A stretch of DNA of 64,000 nucleotides from Cordilura impudica (lineage: Eukaryota > Arthropoda > Insecta > Diptera > Scathophagidae). Numbering within the stretch: position 1 is the stretch's first letter; each line of letters starts with the position of its first letter. Of the stretch, positions 32,002-43,599 are shown one piece after another. Under the pieces are notes generated by a model that was not told the DNA's origin, did not search any database, and saw nothing but the letters and a program-made list of their open reading frames with translations. The position numbers and the translations under genes were made by a program. The DNA lies in assembly GCA_963682025.1 (NCBI GenBank), contig OY821521.1, forward strand, positions 98,881,354 through 98,945,353, read 5' to 3'.

Positions 32002-34408
32002 ATGCCCTCGTTAAGGGAAGAAATATTTTTAATAGGCTATTCAAAACACCAAATAGTTGGTTCTAAACTTCCCTCGAAGGGGGACTGCCTCAAAGTTTTT
32101 TTTCATAATATGAGGACAACGAAATTAACTGCAAAAGATAGTGCTCATCTTGTGGTAAGAGAGTGTATAATTTTTTGGGAAAAGGCCCGTATCCCTGTTC
32201 ACGATTTGCACTGGTGTACAAAAAAAATGTTGCGTCTGTATGAGGAATGGAAAGATTTAAAAAAAAATATATCTAGAGTGTCCGACATTCATAAAAACAG
32301 AAGAAAACTGTGGAGCGATAATTTAGGCGATCTCTTCGATATTGCTCGTACCGATGCACTGGAACTAATAGATTTAGAAGAAGACAAGCAATTTTTAATT
32401 AAACAAAGAATGAAAGGTCGCGAAGGTTGTATGTTGGGAGTCGACTGTAATCTAAAAAAAAAAGAGGAAAGAAAAAGAAATCGCAAAAAACAAGAAGAGT
32501 TGCGTAAAAAATTAAGTGACGAATTACCATCAACTTCATCAGGTAAAAATTTAATTAAATGTTAAATAACGTTGTTTTAAATTTTTGTTGGAAGTACTGA
32601 ACTGTGACAAAATTTGTTTCAGCCTGCAATATGATTGAATTTTCCGCGTCTGAAGATGCTGCAACATCAGAGGAAGAATATTCTGAATGTTCGATTGAGG
32701 CAAAACGTTTTCGCAGTACTTCTTGTACGAAAAAGCAAAGTGTCTTAACGTCAAGACTAGCTGCAGTTTTCGACAAGTTAAAAATAAGTCAGAGAGATGC
32801 TGTACACTTATTGGTTGCAGTTATTGACGCCGTCGGACTTAACACATCCGATTATATTTTAAATCGAACCTCCATAAATCGGGAAAGAGCGCAATTAAGA
32901 TTAACGCAAAGTGAAAAAATTATAGAAAAGTTTACTGCAAGTGATCAACCTTTGACCATCCATTGGGACACTAAACTGTTATCGACAATAACAGGAAAAT
33001 CAGAAGACCGTTTGGCTATAATTGCTACGGCTCCAGGCCTAGAGCAAATTATAGATATGCCTGATATTCCCTCTGGGACTGGAGCGGAAATTTCTTCTGC
33101 AGTTTATGATGCATTAGAAGACAAACATATTTTGGAACGAACGGAAGCGTTTGTTTTTGATACAACATCATCCAACACTGGTAGATTGAAAGGTGCATGT
33201 GTGCTTTTGGAGAGATCAATTGGAAGAGAAATTCTATTTCAAGGCTGCAGACACCATATTTTCGAAATTGTTTTGGCAGCAGTTTTTACGGAGGCCAATG
33301 TTGGAGTGTCGTCTGGACCGGACATAACGATTTTTAAAAAATTCAAAAAACATTGGCCAGAAATAAATACAGATAGTTTTGTGCCAGGAATAGCTCATCC
33401 ACGAATTATGGAAATTATAGGCGATAATGTTGGTGAACTTTTAGATTTTGCTTTAGGAAAAATGAACGATTCATTCCCGAGAAATGATTATAAAGAATTT
33501 TTGGAGTTAGTAATTATATTCCTTGGTGGCAATCCTCCTTCAGGAATAAAATTCAGAAAACCCGGTGCACTGCACTACGCAAGATGGATGGCCAAGGCTA
33601 TATACTCTTTAAAGATAGTGATTTTTCGCAATCAATTTCCTGAAGTGACAGATTTTGAAATCAGTGCTTTGATAGAAGTAACAGGTTTCATTGTAAGTTG
33701 TTATTCAAATTTTTGGTTTGATTCAAATAAAGCGGATAAAGCTGCTTTAAATGATATTATGTTTTTGAGAAAATTGGAAAACTACAAAAGAGTCAATCAA
33801 AATATTGCGGCCAAAGCCATTTCAAAGGTATTAAATCATCTGTATTACTTAAGCGAAGAATGTGTGGGCTTTTCTTTGTTTGACGAAAGGATAGACAACA
33901 TAAAAAAAAGCAAGCTAGTAGCGAAGATGTCTGTAGATATATCTGAAAATGAGGATGAAGAGATAGCAAAGAAGCTAATAATAAAGAAGGAAAACTTTAA
34001 AAGTTTTATTTTCAGAGACAACTCTGATATTTTACAAGATTTGTTTTCAAAAAATACCAAAAAAGTTTTCAAGAGATTTGGAATTTCAATAGAGTTTTTC
34101 AGCAACGATCCACGTTCTTGGAGTGTTACAGGAGAGTACCTAAGAGCGAAACAAATTATTCAAAACTTGGCTGTTGTTAATGATTGTGCTGAAAGAGGCA
34201 TTCAGTTAATTCAAGAATACCATGACAAAATAACAAAAGATGAGGGACAGAAACAACATTTAATGAAAGTAACTATCATATATTATAACTTTTTTAATTT
34301 TTTTTTCTCTTGACATGGTTTAATATTTTACAGGTGGTACAAAAATATAGGCAGCTGTATTCAAAACATGCTAATCTATATTCTCTGCAAAAAGATTTTG
34401 ATCTGTAG
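32002..34408 (+). CDS. Intact three-exon transposase-like gene, 753 aa
   Basis: The model is join(32002..32542,32623..34268,34334..34408). The first intron has GT at 32543 and TTTGTTTCAG at 32622; the second has GT at 34269 and TTTTACAG at 34333. Both preserve frame (phase 1 and phase 0) and the last exon gives 24 residues, then TAG. The start AACAATG is a good insect context. Exon 1 is basic with a Lys/Arg-rich stretch at residues 152-171 (likely nuclear). The second exon has IHWDTK (Asp at 296), AFVFDTTSSNTG (Asp 360), QGCRHHIFEIVL (CxxH at 389-392), HYARWM (498-503) and YYLSEECVGFSLFDE (Glu 592/593). This resembles an RNase H-fold DDE transposase. I recall similar unnamed proteins dispersed in arthropods. 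No TIRs were found. It could be a live transposase or a domesticated one. Confidence 0.85.
32543..32622 (+). other. Intron 1 of the transposase-like gene
   Basis: 80 nt, GTAAAAAT...TTTGTTTCAG, AT-rich with in-frame stops if unspliced. Joining splits an Ala codon (G|CC) and restores a continuous frame between the two long open stretches. Confidence 0.85.
34269..34333 (+). other. Intron 2 of the transposase-like gene
   Basis: 65 nt, GTAACTATC...ATATTTTACAG with a pyrimidine-rich middle. If retained, translation would end in a 14-residue Phe/Tyr/Asn-rich tail. If spliced, the frame continues VVQKYRQLYSKH to a clean stop. Confidence 0.8.
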
Positions 34409-34531
34409 ATTTTAAAAGAAAAAAAACCTACCAAATCACCGATCATAATTTTTGTTTTTAAAATTAGAAAAAGTAGTAGATTGATTTATATACATTGCCA
34501 ATAATGGCATACATATATTAAACATTTTTGA

Positions 34532-34537
34532 AATAAA
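34532..34537 (+). promoter_or_regulatory. Candidate polyadenylation signal
   Basis: AATAAA lies 123 bp after the stop codon of the transposase-like gene and is followed by a GT-rich stretch (GTTTGTGG). Confidence 0.5.
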
Positions 34538-34559
34538 ATAGTTTGTGGATCACTTTGAC

Positions 34560-35434
34560 GCAAGGGAAATTTGAGAGTTAGTTCCCAAAAAAACCATTTG
34601 AGTGTCCTCTTTATTAAAAGTCTACAGAATCCAGATGTTTTTGTAAAATAAAGTAGAAAATATATGAGTTTCTCAACTTTATTTCATACTAGCTGTGAAA
34701 TATGCAAATACCTGACCTTTGACCTGGATGCGCGTCCAGAAAACGTTGTCCGATTTGGCTCAAATTTTCGGCACAAAACTCTTGGACCTATTAGCACAAT
34801 ATTCCGTTGAAAAAACTTTTAAATTCGAACAAAAATTTTTTTACATACAAACCATTGTCACCCTAATGTACACTGAAAAAAAAAGAAAAATTTTCATCTA
34901 AAATAAAATTTCTTAAAATGCTTTTCAATATGATATTTTGTGTTGGTCAGCATAATTTAAAAGCATATCAAACATTCTGCTTCAGCCTTAAAGTTATAAG
35001 TGAATACATAAAGCTCATTTTGTAAAGTAATAACATGAATTTTAAACTTAGGACTTACACTGATTTTTCCAAGTGCTTTTTAGTTCACAGCTGCAAACTA
35101 TTTTTTAAACGGAATCATACGTTAGGCAACAACAAAATCTACATTGAATATCTCGGTCGCTAATGTGTACCAACAAAGCAAGCTTTGCTCTTTCGTATAA
35201 CCAAAAAACAACAAAAAACGAAAAAGACAAAATTGTTCGTGTATTTTGAATTGCTTGGTGCTGAGTGCTGTGTATGTATATTAGAATACACTGCCTATGC
35301 CTAAGTTCTTTTATAAAAACAAATATGCATCGAGCGTATAGGCCTTGGGCATACATGCTATACGATATCCTACGAGTTCCCGAAAAAGTTCTAGATCTAA
35401 AATTACTGAGTAAGGTTATTAATGGACGTAAAAA
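34560..35434. other. No gene recognised
   Basis: AT-rich flanking DNA downstream of the transposase-like gene. I looked for an inverted match to 31690-31930 that would mark TIRs and found none convincing. Confidence 0.45.
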
Positions 35435-35920
35435 AGAGATGGTTATAGGTATATGTCAGATATGATCAATGTATGGGAACTAGATCCAAAAAATGTCCGG
35501 TAAAGATCAAATTTAAAAAGGTCTCAAAAACATATTAAGACTAAATTTGTGTAAATGTCACACTTGCACACCTTAAAATAGACTTAATTCAATATTGGAA
35601 GGCTGTTTTATTGAAAACTATGGCTAAAATCGTTCCTAAGCTTTTTTAATTGGAATCATGATATAAGGATTTAAATCAAATTTGATATCGTTACATACAA
35701 TAATATGAATAGAGACTTTTATATTGTGGCTAGATCTACACACCGTTTGAAAGAAAATTGTTCAAAACATACTGTCAGTTGCGACCTGTAGTTTGCGTAC
35801 ACAGACAGACAGACGGATATTGTTAATCCGATAAATCCGCCTTAGCTATGAATTTTAGGTAGTTACAAACATCATCACAAACTCATTATACTCTAATGAA
35901 AGGTATAGGGTATAACAACA
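35435..35920 (+). repeat. Highly diverged family B relative
   Basis: GACAGACAGACGGATATTG (about 35802), ATTTTAGGTAGTTACAAACA and CATCACAAACTCATTATAC with a terminal GGTATAGGGTATAAC keep the order of the family B 3' half. The 5' hairpin cap is gone. Confidence 0.5.
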
Positions 35921-36501
35921 AAGCAATCTACACATTTAAATTCTTAATGGCTTCGCTTGCGAAATGAAAATTACAAATATTCTCGTTCGTGCATTAAACC
36001 ATTATTTACATAAGATTTAAAAAAAAAACAAACACACATTTTAGAATTGTATATAATTTATTAATTAAATTAATTATAAACTTTAAAATTATTTGTTTTC
36101 CCATATTCAACAAAGTCAATATTGGATATGAATAATAAATGTAATTTTTAGTGTACGAGTGAGTACATATTCCAACTGTATTAAAGGTTGAGATTATTTA
36201 TTCTAACTGCCGTTACTATCAACTAACGTCAAATTTTTTTGCACTGGCACACGTTCGCAGACATTACAACATATGGTAAATTTCATTTCAAGTTAAATAT
36301 GTTGATCTAAAATGTTGCTTAGTTATAAATAGACACTACAATAGAGTTTTTTAAAACATTTATTACGCTGATAAAATATATCGAAGGAAATCGCTATCTG
36401 GAGACTGTAAGGTTTAATAAAACAGTTAAAACGTTTTCACATAAATTTATTTATGTATTTTTTCATTGCATTTTATTAACTCTTTCTTTTAACTCATACT
36501 C

Positions 36502-36527
36502 TCTGTCTGTCTGTCTGTCTGTCTGCC
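36502..36527 (+). repeat. CTGT microsatellite
   Basis: About six CTGT units lie directly upstream of GCCATGGGCGGACCCC and the 123-bp array, so they are probably part of the same repeat unit or its insertion point. Confidence 0.8.
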
Positions 36528-36540
36528 ATGGGCGGACCCC

Positions 36541-37596
36541 ATTCCCCCTTATCCAATTGATCTCAAACTTGGCCCGTAGTCTTGTCGTGACTACAGATTA
36601 ATTTTGGAGTAGTCACTCACAGTCACGCATGGTCACGCACCGTCACGGAGTGATCTAAATGTCATTTACGCTCATCCGATCGATCTCAAACTTGGTCCAT
36701 ACACTTGCTGTGAAAAACGATTAACTTTGACTTAGTAACGCACAGTGACGCGTGGTCACGCACAGTCACGGAGCGATGTAAACGTCATTTACCCTCATCC
36801 GATCGATCTGAAACTTTGTCCATACACTTGCTGTGAAAAAAGATTAACTTTGACTTAGTCACGCACAGTGACGCGTGGTCACGCACAGTTACGGAGCGAT
36901 CTAAATGTCATTTACCCTCATCCGATTGATCTGAAACTTGGTCCATACACTTGTTTTAAAAAAAGATTAACTTTGACTTAGTCACGCACAGTCACGCTTG
37001 GTCACGCAAAGTCACGGAGTGATCTAAATGTCATTTCCCCTCATCCGATCGATCTCAAACTTGGTCCATACACTTGCTGGGAAAAAAGATTAACTTTGAC
37101 TTAGTCCCGCGCAGTCACGCATGGTCACGCACAATCACGGAGTGATCTAAATGTCATTTCCCCTCATCCGATCGATCTCAAACTTGTTCCATACACTTGC
37201 TGTGAAAAAAAGATTAACTTTGACTTAGTCACGCACAGTCACGCATGGTCACGCACAGTCACGGAGCGATCTAAATGTCATTTACACTCATCCGACCGAT
37301 CTGAAAATTGGTCAATATACTTGCTGTAAAGAAAGATCAACTTCGACATAGTCACGCACAGTCATGGAGTGATTTAAAACCCATTTTCCCTTATCCGATC
37401 GATCTAAAACTTGGTCGATAGACTTGCTGTGAAAAAAGATTAACTTTGACATAGTCACGCACAGTCACGGAGAGATTAAAACCCCACTTCCCCTCATCCG
37501 ATGGATCTGAAACTTTGTCCATAGACTTGTTGGGGCCAAATATTAATTTTAAGATAGTCACACATAGTCACGTACAGTCACGGAGATATTCAACAC
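36541..37596 (+). repeat. 123-bp minisatellite array
   Basis: About nine head-to-tail units. GTCATTT recurs at 36661, 36784, 36907, 37030, 37153 and 37277, a period of 123 (once 124). Each unit holds TCATCCGATCGATCT, TTGGTCCATACACTTGC, AGATTAACTTTGACTTAG and four 10-bp GTCACGCAYR sub-repeats. The last three units are about 20 bp shorter because they keep only two of the four sub-repeats. Units are roughly 90% alike, so the array is fairly young. No coding potential. Confidence 0.9.
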
Positions 37597-37789
37597 TCAT
37601 ATGCATAAGGAAAGAAAGAGTTTTAATAAAAACTTTGCTTTTATGGGTTAGATTATTTACACCTGTCTTTATATGTCAATAAGTAACTAGTTTAAAGGTT
37701 TGGGTGTTACTTATCTTATATCAATACTTAAGATAACTAATATTTAATGTTGGTATAAAATAATTTTTACTTTTCAATAAATTATTTGA
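37597..37789. other. No gene recognised
   Basis: AT-rich spacer between the satellite array and the jockey relic. It may include the LINE 3' untranslated region. Confidence 0.4.
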
Positions 37790-40105
37790 AATACATTGCA
37801 CCAGATAACATAAATCTCGTAAATAACTCTGATGGGTGCATCGCTTTAGTTTTCTTGAACCTGACATCATTGTTAGTATGAGATGCAAGTTGAATTGTAT
37901 GTTTAAGACTAGAATTTTTTATTACCCCATGGATTGGGCTGAAGTTGAGGTCACGGTGTATATCTTCATTGGATATGTACCATTCGACGTTTATGATAGT
38001 TCTTAGTATTTTTGATTGAGCTTGTTGGATAATTTTTGTATTTTTGTTGCTTGCAGTTCCCCAAAGTTCTGCACCATATTTCCAAATAGGAGCTATTATT
38101 GTTTTAAAGAAAAGTAGTTTATTCTGTATTGATAAAGTCGATTCCTTTCCAAATTTGTACTTTACTTCGTTTTTTTTTCGGATGATGTGTTCTTTCCAGA
38201 TATTTAGCTTTATTATCCTTGAGAATTGTAGTGTTGTTTATTGCGATTTGTTGATGGTCACTGATATGTCTATTTGTGTAAGTTACTTGGACAGTTTTTT
38301 CACCATTTACTAGTATGCCCCAGGTTTCAAACCAGTTTACTGTTGTGTCCAGCAGTTTTTGGAGGTTTGAGATAGCCAGTTATATCTTTATTTGATGACA
38401 TTAGGATAGTGTCTTCTGCAAATGTAACAATCACATCAGAGTTTCTTGTTGGGATAGGATGTCTGCTGTGTAAAAAAAATCAAAGTGTTGGCCCAAGAAC
38501 TCTGCCTTGGGGAACTTCAGCTTCCATTTTAATTACTCTTGAACATTCATCAATCAATAAATTTGTCCAAATACACCAATAATTTTTTATTAATGTTATA
38601 AGTTCGAAATTCATGTAAAGGAAAATTTTTTTAATGTTTTATGTCTTTATATTGATTGCTTCTTATTCTTCTTTGTGTTAGAATCAAAGTAAAATGCCCT
38701 TGAAGATGTTGACAAAAACTCAACGAAACGTCGGGAAATAATGAAATAAAGAATTTTTATTTTACATTTAATAAAATTGACCAAAAAGCCCCACGTACAC
38801 TCTATAATACATATTCATCTTTGTATTTTACATAAAAATGTCTGTCAGTAAATAAATTCGTAGTATGAGAAAGAAATTCGTTGCCATACACTGTCAAACA
38901 CTCTCGCTACGTCCAGGTATAAAAATTTTTTTTTATATCAATTTCTGATGAGATTTTGTATGGCACTCTATGTATTTGCTGGATCGTAGAGCGCCTGGGT
39001 CTAAGGCTAAACTGATGCGCTGGCATAAGAGTTATTTCTTTGAGTATGGATTCTAATAGTTCAAAAATAAGTTTTTCGAATAAGTTCGATAAAAGTGGTA
39101 GTAGACTAATTTTGGTGTGAAATAGCTTTTGTAGCGTCTTTGCAGAGCTTAGCAACAGCGATTATTTCAGCAACTTTCCATACTTTTGGAAAATATTTCA
39201 TTGATATTAAAACGTTAAAAATATTTCTGATAAGACCTTTTGTTGGTAGTTCTTTTAATAGTTTACCTGTTACCCTGTCATAGCCAGGAGATTTGTTAGC
39301 ATCAATTTTTATTTTGATAGTATTTTTTTATTTTTGATGTGACCATTTGTGGTTGGAGTGATATTTGACAGATAGATTTTGTTTATCCTTTGGATTGGAA
39401 AAAGTTTCGTAGAAATCATCAGCTAATACTTTAGCCTTTTTACTATGATTTCTGGCCCACGATACGTCAGATTTTTGGATGGGTGGTTGGTGAATGATGG
39501 TATTGTTAATTTTCCTTGTGACTTACCATAATGAATATTTTGTTGTCCTGTTTGCATCAAGGTTTTCGAGATAACTTTTCAGTTTGCCCTGGTTGTCCTT
39601 TCGCTTTGCCTTTATCTTATCGTTGATAAATGCTGATATACTATATACATATGTTTGGTGTTTGAGTTATTGTGGGTGTAGAATCAGATACACAATACAA
39701 GAGGGTATCATTAAAATATGCTATTGAGCTGTCCACTTTGTCTTTGTTTTTAAGTGGTATCTTTATATCAAGTTTATTTTCAACAATCTCTCTAAAGCAT
39801 TCCCAATCTGTTTTCTTGTTATAAGAAAATTTGTTTTGAGTCGCAAGAAGAACATTACTTTCTATTTAAGTATTACGGGCGAGTGATCAGAGGATAATTC
39901 GAGACACGATTCTATTTTTAAGTGCTCATGTTTTATATTTTGGGTGATGAAGAAGTCTATTAGATCAGGTTTTTTGTTTAAATTTGTTGGCCAGTAAGTA
40001 GGCTCTCCAGTACTTAAGAATTTGCTGTTTGTTTCCCAAATGGATTCAAGTAAATGTCTGCCCTTTGTAAGAGTTATTCTGTTGAAGTCTCCTCCAGCTA
40101 TAATA
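37790..40105 (-). pseudogene. Jockey-clade LINE ORF2, decayed
   Basis: Minus-strand frames read, in order, endonuclease motifs (GRHLLESIW, STGEPTYWPTNLNKKPDLID, SSDHSPV; about 40060-39860), SLLPLLSNLFEKLI with AHQFSLRPRRSTIQQIHR (RT start, about 39110-38960), DVARVFDSVW (catalytic Asp block, about 38900), VPQGRVLGPT (about 38510) and VTFAEDTIL (about 38420), then the C-terminal part to about 37800. FADD is changed to FAED, which removes a catalytic Asp. Many stops are present, and an unrelated plus-oriented tail is inserted at about 38550-38790. It is flanked by a family B repeat at 40118. Confidence 0.8.
38697..38734 (+). other. Hammerhead-reminiscent stem-loop in an inserted retroelement tail
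   Basis: CCCTTGAAGATG is followed by a 5-bp stem (GTTGA / TCAAC) with a short loop, then GAAACGTCGGG. The TTGAAGA ... GAAAC order resembles the hammerhead core CUGANGA ... GAAA, with one core base different and almost no stem III. An A-rich stretch (AATAATGAAATAAAG) follows, as at a retroelement 3' end. Such GAAACGTC stem-loops occur near the ends of several LINE and Penelope-like elements. Ribozyme activity is only a possibility. Confidence 0.35.
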
Positions 40106-40117
40106 AAATTTATTTAT

Positions 40118-40844
40118 AACAAGTAAGTATACCATGCGTTTAGAGACCCTATCTCATAGGCCCAACTAACTGGACATAGAAAATAAGCTTAAACCAAATT
40201 TGAGTGGGATTTTTATAATTTTTTTTTGCTGCAGATATGAAAAAGTTTATATCGGATGCTATATCTATATGGGGACTAGGCCCACAATTGGACCTATCCT
40301 GATTATGTTTGATAAAGTCTCTTGTATTTTGCAAAAATATATACAAACAAAATTTGAGAAGAATCAGTGCAATATTTTTGTTTTTGATAGATTTAAGTGA
40401 GGATCGGGAAGCAGCTCTATATAGGGCCTTTGACTAAGAGTTGTCCCATAGGGATCATTTTTGGACTACTCATTAATGGATATAATAAACACATACAAAC
40501 CCAATTTGAGTAATATCTATATGACAATTTGGATCTTATAGCAATTTATGTCCATTTCATAGTGGTTATTTGTATGGGGGCTAGGTCTGAACATGGACCG
40601 ATTCTCACGAATTTCAATAGCGTTCATCCTATGGCCGATAAAAGCTTATACAAAATATATTCATATTTGCGACCTGTAGTTTGATTACAAGGTTTACATG
40701 GACACACAGACGGACGGACGGACGGACATCGTTAAATCGAATCAGTTAGTGATTCTGATTCGATCGGTATAATAAAAGATGGGTGTAGGTCAAATATTTT
40801 TGGTAGTTACAAACAGCAGCACTTAGTGGTATAGGTTATAAAAA
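40118..40844 (+). repeat. Family B repeat lacking the hairpin cap
   Basis: It starts AACAAGTAAG directly joined to TATACCATGCG, so the GTCGGTC hairpin is cleanly missing. It keeps GACGGACGGACGGACATCG, the internal hairpin ATCGAATCAG/CTGATTCGAT (40736-40764) and the end AGTGGTATAGGTTATAAAAA. Confidence 0.8.
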
Positions 40845-41372
40845 TGGACTAATTTTTTGGTAGGAATTTAAAACTAGACTCCTGAATGAATGGTCCTTAA
40901 CTACCCTAATTTCATAACATTTCTGATCTCTTGTAACATCTTTCTGAATATTATTATAGACAAAACACGAATCTATAGACCACTAAACACACAACGCTAA
41001 ATTATTTTTCACACACTCATCAAATTTTTTTGGTTTACTATGTGTAGTTCAATTAACTAGTTTTTAGTACAATTAATCCACTCCAAAAAAAAAACACACA
41101 AATCTTAGTCTCCGGGGTCTATATAAACCCCATCCAGAATTTAAAGTCTCTTTTAATACAAATTATTATCACTTGGATTTACATTGATTCTTCATACAAA
41201 TAGAGGATTTATTAAATCCAAAAAAGTAGGATGTAATTTTGTAGGTTAGAACAATTTTTGACAACTTTAATTATATTTAATACAACAATTTGTTTTTAAT
41301 GTTTATAAAAGGCAACCGAGTAATTTTGTAAATATGTTCAAACATTTTATGTTCCATCTGTTTCACATTTAA
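40845..41372. other. No gene recognised
   Basis: AT-rich spacer between two family B copies of opposite orientation. Confidence 0.4.
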
Positions 41373-41972
41373 TTATACTCTATACCACTTGTGGACAGGG
41401 TATAATGAGTTTGTGCTACCAAAAATATTTGACCTAGGCCCATCTTTTATTATACCGATCGACTCAGAATTACTTTCCCAGTCAATTTAGCGATGCCCCA
41501 TGTCCTTGTAATAAAACGACATGTCGCAACTATGAATATATTTTAATGAAATATGATATATAAGCTTCCATCGGCCATAGAATGAACGCTATGAAAATTG
41601 GTGAAAATCGGTACTTGCTCGGACCTAGTCCCCATACAAATTATCATACAGATCTCGTTCAAATTGGGTTTGTGTGTGAATATTACATCCATTAATTAGT
41701 GGTCCAAAAAGAAACGCTATACAATTTTGCACAGGCTTTTCTCAAATTTGGTTTGTATATGTTTTTGCAAAAAATATGTGATTTTTCCAAATATGGTCAC
41801 GATCGGTCCAATTTTCGACCCCATAGCATCCGATATGAACATTTTTAAAAAATTAATAAAAATTCCACTCAAATTTGGTTTATGTTTATTTTCTATACCA
41901 AATTAGTTGGACTTAAGTGCAATTCTCTAAACGCTTGGTATAGGGTATCGCATATCTATTTATAATTTTATT
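41373..41972 (-). repeat. Family B repeat, decayed
   Basis: On the minus strand it has ATACCCTATACCA-type ends, GGTCAAATATTTTTGGTAGC and the internal hairpin region with mismatches. The GACGGACG block is deleted, leaving GGGGCATCGC. The hairpin cap is missing. Confidence 0.7.
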
Positions 41973-42571
41973 TAAGTGAACTTCAATTTGGAGTTACTTC
42001 TTCGGGATCAGTAAAATGTTCTGAAGGTATTAGTTCTTATTTTCGTATATTTATTTTCTGGTTGATTAAAAAATAAATAAATAAAATAAATGATTGTTAA
42101 TTTTGAGCACATTACATCTGATAACATTGTAGAACAGTTTTCAGAAAAAATTTAAATCCCGTAGACTTTCATAATGGCTTTTAATGTTTGCAAAGTCGTT
42201 AGGAGCAAGTCCTAACCCACTAATGGCAAAATTCAGCGGTCTCGATCAAATGGACACACAATATTGATACGCGTGTAAAGCGCGTACGCGAATTGATCTA
42301 CAATAAACAGTGAAACGCGGGTATTTTTTAACTAAATATTCAAAATCTATTTAGTTTGATTATGGAGCGAATAAAAGTGGAATTTTGTGGTACACTGTTG
42401 TCGAATAAATCTTTGAAAAGATAAAAATAAAAATAAAAATAAATAGGATAAAGGAAATTCAAAATATTTTTTTTTAAGGCTGCACTCTCTTTAAGGGTGG
42501 AGGGGGGGGGGGAGGTTTTAAAAGCGAAAAAGGCGTATTTTCATAATTTTTTTTTTAAGATACGAATAATG

Positions 42572-42745
42572 CTGGATTATTTACGAGGCCGGATCAATAA
42601 GTCCGTGACTTTTATAATGAACCAGTTTTTTTTTTTTTTTTGCAAAAAAAGAATATTTTTCAACACAATCTCATTTTAGCTCAATACACTCAGGCCAATG
42701 TTTCTCCAATTTTTGTATCGTATTTCATATACACGTTATAGTATA
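42572..42745 (-). pseudogene. Mariner 3' end: C-terminus and TIR
   Basis: On the minus strand one frame reads KLEKHWPECIELK, stop, DCVEK, equivalent to the C-terminus of mariner transposases (compare CIELKGDYVEK at about 54200). It is followed by a T run and then the inverted end CGAGGCCGGATCAATAAGTC. The remaining coding sequence is not preserved. It shares its terminus with the relic ending at 54310. Confidence 0.65.
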
Positions 42746-43599
42746 ACATTTGAAGAAGCTTTGAAAAAATTTTCAATCAAAAATTTTAATAAGTCCGAGA
42801 CAGCGAATCTCCGGAGGCTCCTCGACCGAATCATGTAAAATAAAAATAAAAAAAATAGAAATGCGTTTAAAAGCTGTTATGTTTCCTGAGGTAGCCACGC
42901 GAAGTGAAAAACACTTTTGCTATAAAACTTCGGTGAATTTGTTGTTAAAAAATTTGGAAGAAAATGGATAATAAAAAGAACTCCGTGGTTACGTGGATAT
43001 TTATGTGTAGAAATAATGTGTTAAATTTCAAAAGAATCAGTCAGGTAGATTTTTAGTTATGATTTTCACGAACTTCGAACATGTTATTTGCGATACAATC
43101 GATTTAAAGTTTTTTAAAAATTGATTTATATATGATATACCGTATTACTTGAAATTTTGCCACAATACTTTCGACATGTTGTACACTCAGAAAAAAAAGG
43201 TTTTAAAATCTTACCGCCCACCCTTAATACAATTTTACAATAATGTTATATCCTTATTTTAGGTGAAATATTCAAAATTGTGGACCTCTGGCTCTACCAA
43301 TTAATAAATTAAAAAAAACTAACTTATTCTAAACCACAATAATATCGTTTATCTTACGATAGAAACTTGTTTACATATAGCACTAATCGAGATATCATTT
43401 AAAAGTTATTGAGACAGCCTTGGCATATAGCAAAATTTTATTTGATAGAGCTATCTTTTCTCTTATACCATGATTAAATTTTGGAATAAAATATATGTTG
43501 TTGCTGGTTGTCAGCTCTCTCTACACTAAATGTCATTAGTGAGTTCATATTCGTTTCAGAGTTTTAAGTGAAAAAGTGAAATTTAGATATGTATATATA
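42746..43599. other. No gene recognised
   Basis: AT-rich DNA. Just upstream of the preceding feature lies an unusual G run (GGAGGGGGGGGGGAGG, about 42500). No element ends are visible. Confidence 0.4.

Noticed and set aside
31690..34760. TIRs around the intact transposase-like gene
   Set aside because: I compared 31690-31930 with the inverse of 34540-34760 and saw only weak AT-rich similarity, not enough to call element ends.
34686..34860. Minus-strand Helitron end (CAGCTAG followed by T) at about 34689
   Set aside because: Only the last eight bases agree with the end at 451; no hairpin or shared internal sequence was found.
42180..42320. Possible tRNA or short transposase piece (DTRVKRVRELIYNK)
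   Set aside because: No cloverleaf with conserved TTC and acceptor pairing could be drawn. The 14-residue similarity to a Tc1/mariner N-terminus is too short to support a feature.
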